Shown here piece after piece: positions 62,238 to 64,000 of a DNA stretch of 64,000 nucleotides. The DNA lies in the NCBI GenBank assembly GCA_023393915.1, contig JAEXBS010000043.1:138402-202401 (forward strand), read 5' to 3'. The notes under the pieces were generated by a model. It was not told the origin of the DNA. It saw only the letters and a list, made by a program, of their open reading frames with translations, and did not search any database. The translations under genes and the position numbers were made by a program. This stretch comes from Bacteroidota bacterium (GTDB lineage: Bacteria > Bacteroidota > Bacteroidia > Flavobacteriales > Weeksellaceae). Position 1 is the first letter of the stretch, and each line of letters starts with the position of its first letter.

Positions 62238-62262
62238 CAAACGCCCCCTTTCGGAGGCGCTG
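62238..62262 (-). terminator. Terminator after the amidase gene
   Basis: GC-rich hairpin (GCGCCTCC / GGGGGCG) with a GAAA loop; the following minus-strand sequence TTTGTGTTTG is a weak T-tract. Confidence 0.55.
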
Positions 62263-62285
62263 ATTATGAGGATTTCTAAGGATAT

Positions 62286-63320
62286 TTACTTCCCAGGATA
62301 CTTATCAAGCAGTGCCTGTAAAATGGCCCAAGTCTCTGCATCCATCACTCCAGAAGTATTTTTAGGGTTGAATCGATACTGAAAAGCTTGAACGGTTCTT
62401 TGCGTCGCATCATCATTCATTCCACTTCTTACAATTCCGTAACCGAATTGTTTCAGAGCGGTCTGGTATTTAAAAATAAATGTTGGATCGGCTAACATAC
62501 CTACGAATTGCTCCTGTGGCAATTGCATTAAATAGGCATCAACTGTAGGCTGATCGTACCACATTCCTACTCCATACTCCTTATACAAACGCTCCCATGG
62601 GAACAATGGACCCGGATCCTGTTTTCTTGTAGGAGCAACATCAGAGTGGCCTAAAACCTGCGTAGGTGGAATCATATAGCGGTCCACTAAATCTTTTACT
62701 AATGCACCAATTTTTCTAAACTGCCATTCCGGATAAGGATAAAAGGTTCTGTTTCCAGCAGCATCTGCAGTGTATCCTGTATTAACAATTTCAATTCCAA
62801 TAGAAGCATCATTTAAATTCTCAACATCTCTCCAATGACTAATACCGGAATGATATGCTCTTTTGTTTTCGTCCACTAATTGATAAATTTCTTTATCGTT
62901 CTTATCATCAATAAGATAATGTGCACTTACACTTTGTGTAGTAAGAACATTGATAGACCGATCAGAATCGAGCGCTGTATAATGCAAAATGATGTAGCGC
63001 TGACGGAAATTCTGACCTAATGCAGGAAAATAGGTACGACTGACCTCATATCCTTTTGGCTTCGCAGAAACTAATGAACCATAACTTATCGTGTTATCGT
63101 TCTTACTAGCATCCGCAATATTCACTCGGTAGAATTCATTTTCTCCATCATTCATTCGCGAATCTGGCTTTTCTTTAGCCACTGGCTTAGGTGTAGGCGC
63201 TACTTTCACCTCTTCTTTTTTAACTGGCGGAGGCGGAGTTGTACTTTTCTTTGCGGTTGCCTGAGGCGCGCACGAATAAGCCAATAAACTTAATCCTATG
63301 AAAGTTAATGTTTTACGCAT
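62286..63320 (-). CDS. N-acetylmuramoyl-L-alanine amidase lipoprotein with peptidoglycan-binding domain
   Basis: A 344-residue cell-wall hydrolase. Lipobox YSC (Cys17) is followed by a Lys/Pro-rich linker (about 25-50). The amidase_2 domain has the zinc ligands and catalytic residues in YIILHYTAL, SIGIEIVNTGY and LGHSDVAPTRKQDPG. A peptidoglycan-binding module follows (about 275-340), with QTALKQFGYGI and RTVQAFQYRF. It probably trims muropeptides at the periplasmic face, similar to AmiD. Unconnected to the operon downstream. Confidence 0.92.
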   Translation of the reverse strand: MRKTLTFIGLSLLAYSCAPQATAKKSTTPPPPVKKEEVKVAPTPKPVAKEKPDSRMNDGENEFYRVNIADASKNDNTISYGSLVSAKPKGYEVSRTYFPALGQNFRQRYIILHYTALDSDRSINVLTTQSVSAHYLIDDKNDKEIYQLVDENKRAYHSGISHWRDVENLNDASIGIEIVNTGYTADAAGNRTFYPYPEWQFRKIGALVKDLVDRYMIPPTQVLGHSDVAPTRKQDPGPLFPWERLYKEYGVGMWYDQPTVDAYLMQLPQEQFVGMLADPTFIFKYQTALKQFGYGIVRSGMNDDATQRTVQAFQYRFNPKNTSGVMDAETWAILQALLDKYPGK

Positions 63321-63380
63321 ATAAGTTGATTTTGGTGTGTTTTATTGAGTCAAAAATACAAAAAAAATTAAGCGATTTTG

Positions 63381-63412
63381 TTTGGTTAAAACTAAAATCC
63401 TTTTTATATTTG
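63381..63412 (+). promoter_or_regulatory. Promoter of the tRNA-Ser/tRNA-Pro unit
   Basis: TTTGG at 63381-63385, a 19-20 base spacer and TATATTTG at 63405-63412, close to 48 bases before tRNA-Ser. Confidence 0.75.
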
Positions 63413-63459
63413 CACTCGCAATTAGGGAAAAGCAGTTCTTTAAACAATACAAATTGCAA

Positions 63460-63544
63460 GGAGAGTTGCCGGAGTGGTTAACGGAGCAGTTTGCTAAACT
63501 GTCGACGCGCAAGTGTCGCGTGGGTTCGAATCCCACACTCTCCG
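63460..63544 (+). tRNA. tRNA-Ser (GCT)
   Basis: 85 bases with a long variable arm. Acceptor GGAGAGT/ACTCTCC, anticodon stem-loop CAGTT-TGCTA-AACTG with anticodon GCT, variable stem GACGCGCAAGTGTCGC, T-arm GTGGGTTCGAATCCCAC, discriminator G. Confidence 0.96.
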
Positions 63545-63558
63545 CAAATAATTACTCT

Positions 63559-63633
63559 CGGGGTGTAGCGTAGCCCGGTCATCGCGCCTGGTTTGGGACC
63601 AGGAGGTCGCAGGTTCGAATCCTGCCACCCCGA
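63559..63633 (+). tRNA. tRNA-Pro (TGG)
   Basis: 75 bases. Acceptor CGGGGTG/CACCCCG, anticodon loop TTTGGGA (anticodon TGG), T-arm GCAGGTTCGAATCCTGC, discriminator A. It is 14 bases after tRNA-Ser, in one transcript, and its 3' end is a likely integration site for the element to the right. Confidence 0.96.
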
Positions 63634-63687
63634 CAAAAGCCACTGATAATCAGTGGCTTTTTCTTTTTTCGGACACATTTCGGACAT
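63600..63687. other. Putative attachment site region at tRNA-Pro
   Basis: The tRNA-Pro 3' half, its terminator and two direct copies of TTCGGACA (starting near 63668 and 63680) lie between the chromosome and an inward integrase gene. Elements with tyrosine recombinases often integrate in tRNA 3' ends. The second att copy would be outside the window, so this is inference. Confidence 0.4.
63634..63670 (+). terminator. Terminator of the tRNA-Ser/Pro unit
   Basis: Perfect 11-bp stem AAAGCCACTGA / TCAGTGGCTTT with a 3-base loop and trailing T residues. Confidence 0.85.
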
Positions 63688-63816
63688 ATTATATCTGAAT
63701 ATTAATTATTCAATAACCTAAGCAAAGTTAAGTTAAGCTAGAAGAAGAACCCTTCTTAAAGAATGATTGGAGCATAATGCTTGTTTCTATAGAGCGTGAA
63801 AAGTTCATCTTATTCT

Positions 63817-64000
63817 TATAAAAAATCAAGAGGGCTAGGAGTCTTTTGCTTGTCTATGTCAGTGATATGAGTATAGATCATAGTCGTTTTTATATTTTCA
63901 TGACCCAATAACTCTTTTACAATTCGGATATCGATACCTGATTGGATTAAATGTGTGGCATAAGAATGTCGCAATGTATGTACAGAGCCTTCCGACTGAA
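63817..64000 (-). CDS. Tyrosine recombinase (phage-type integrase), C-terminal part
   Basis: The last 60 codons of a site-specific integrase, translated by hand; the 5' part lies beyond the window. The catalytic residues of the C-terminal domain are visible: HTLRHSYATHL (His and Arg), LLGHENIKTTMIYTHI with the second His and the nucleophile Tyr, then a short tail ending SPLDFL. The pattern is that of XerC/D-like integrases of mobile elements. Its position just past tRNA-Pro suggests it belongs to an integrated element extending rightward. Confidence 0.85.

Noticed and set aside
63342..63687. Minus- and plus-strand reading frames of 60-70 codons over the tRNA-Ser and tRNA-Pro genes
   Set aside because: They read through mature tRNA sequences and their terminator; they have no independent coding signal and are a well-known annotation artefact.
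1..64000. CRISPR arrays, rRNA operon, insertion sequences
   Set aside because: I saw no regularly spaced repeats, no rRNA sequence and no transposase; the only mobile-element gene is the partial integrase at the right edge.

Overview
The window looks like chromosome of a member of the Bacteroidota, most likely class Flavobacteriia. The evidence is a SusC/SusD starch locus, lipoprotein signal peptides, promoters of the form TTTG-N19-TAnnTTTG with few Shine-Dalgarno sites, the parA-parB-DUF5683-dapB-lepB-WbqC gene string, hpt-adk-obg, and several families typical of this phylum (GSCFA, DUF6438, decaprenyl-phosphate phosphoribosyltransferase). I cannot name the genus from the sequence alone.

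Layout. 1-10.9 kb is a starch utilisation locus on the minus strand: susC, susD, a SusE-like and a SusF-like surface glycan-binding lipoprotein, a GH97 alpha-glucosidase (susB) and a GH13 neopullulanase-type enzyme (susA, cut by the window edge). Strong hairpin terminators separate susF from susB and susB from susA. 11.3-24.9 kb is housekeeping: metG, mscL, a phosphoglycerate dehydrogenase with a HAD protein, idi and gcvT, Hsp20, an ArsC/Spx-like protein, rny, a 6S-like RNA lying between rny and zapA, zapA with a coiled-coil partner, menaquinone methyltransferase, a KAS III enzyme and a metallophosphoesterase. 24.9-26.9 kb is gene-poor: a 58-residue histone H1-like gene, a possible 51-residue membrane peptide, repeat-like intergenic DNA, a DUF1648 membrane protein and two identical tRNA-Asp genes.

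27.0-41.4 kb, almost all on the minus strand, holds trxA, a cysteine desulfurase, a HAD/UbiA pair, OmpA and lipocalin lipoproteins, a subtilase, the WbqC-lepB-dapB-DUF5683-parB-parA block, a TonB-type protein and purA. A perfect inverted pair of DnaA boxes lies just upstream of parA. 41.6-45.7 kb on the plus strand carries hpt, adk, obg, a DUF6438 lipoprotein and a DEAD-box helicase. 45.7-54.7 kb on the minus strand carries tatD, GSCFA, a polyprenyl diphosphate synthase, a PiT/DUF47 phosphate uptake pair, a second DEAD-box helicase, and a TlpA-like thioredoxin with a SusG-like amylase lipoprotein.

54.9-62.2 kb is a glycan-related block: an FkbM methyltransferase and a flippase on the plus strand meet, tail to tail, a tightly overlapping aspartase-GT2-amidohydrolase-glycosyltransferase operon. 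The right end has an amidase lipoprotein, tRNA-Ser and tRNA-Pro, and the C-terminus of a tyrosine recombinase running off the edge, which suggests an integrated element begins at tRNA-Pro.

In function, the starch locus and the distant SusG-like amylase should work together: surface capture (SusD/E/F), TonB-dependent import (SusC, possibly energised by TonB proteins such as the one at 39 kb) and periplasmic cleavage (SusA, SusB). No clearly new defence or mobile system is fully contained here. The least explained items are the 6S-like RNA, the DnaA-box pair, the terminator/promoter junctions of the starch locus, the aspartase-glycosyltransferase operon and the 25-26 kb intergenic DNA.
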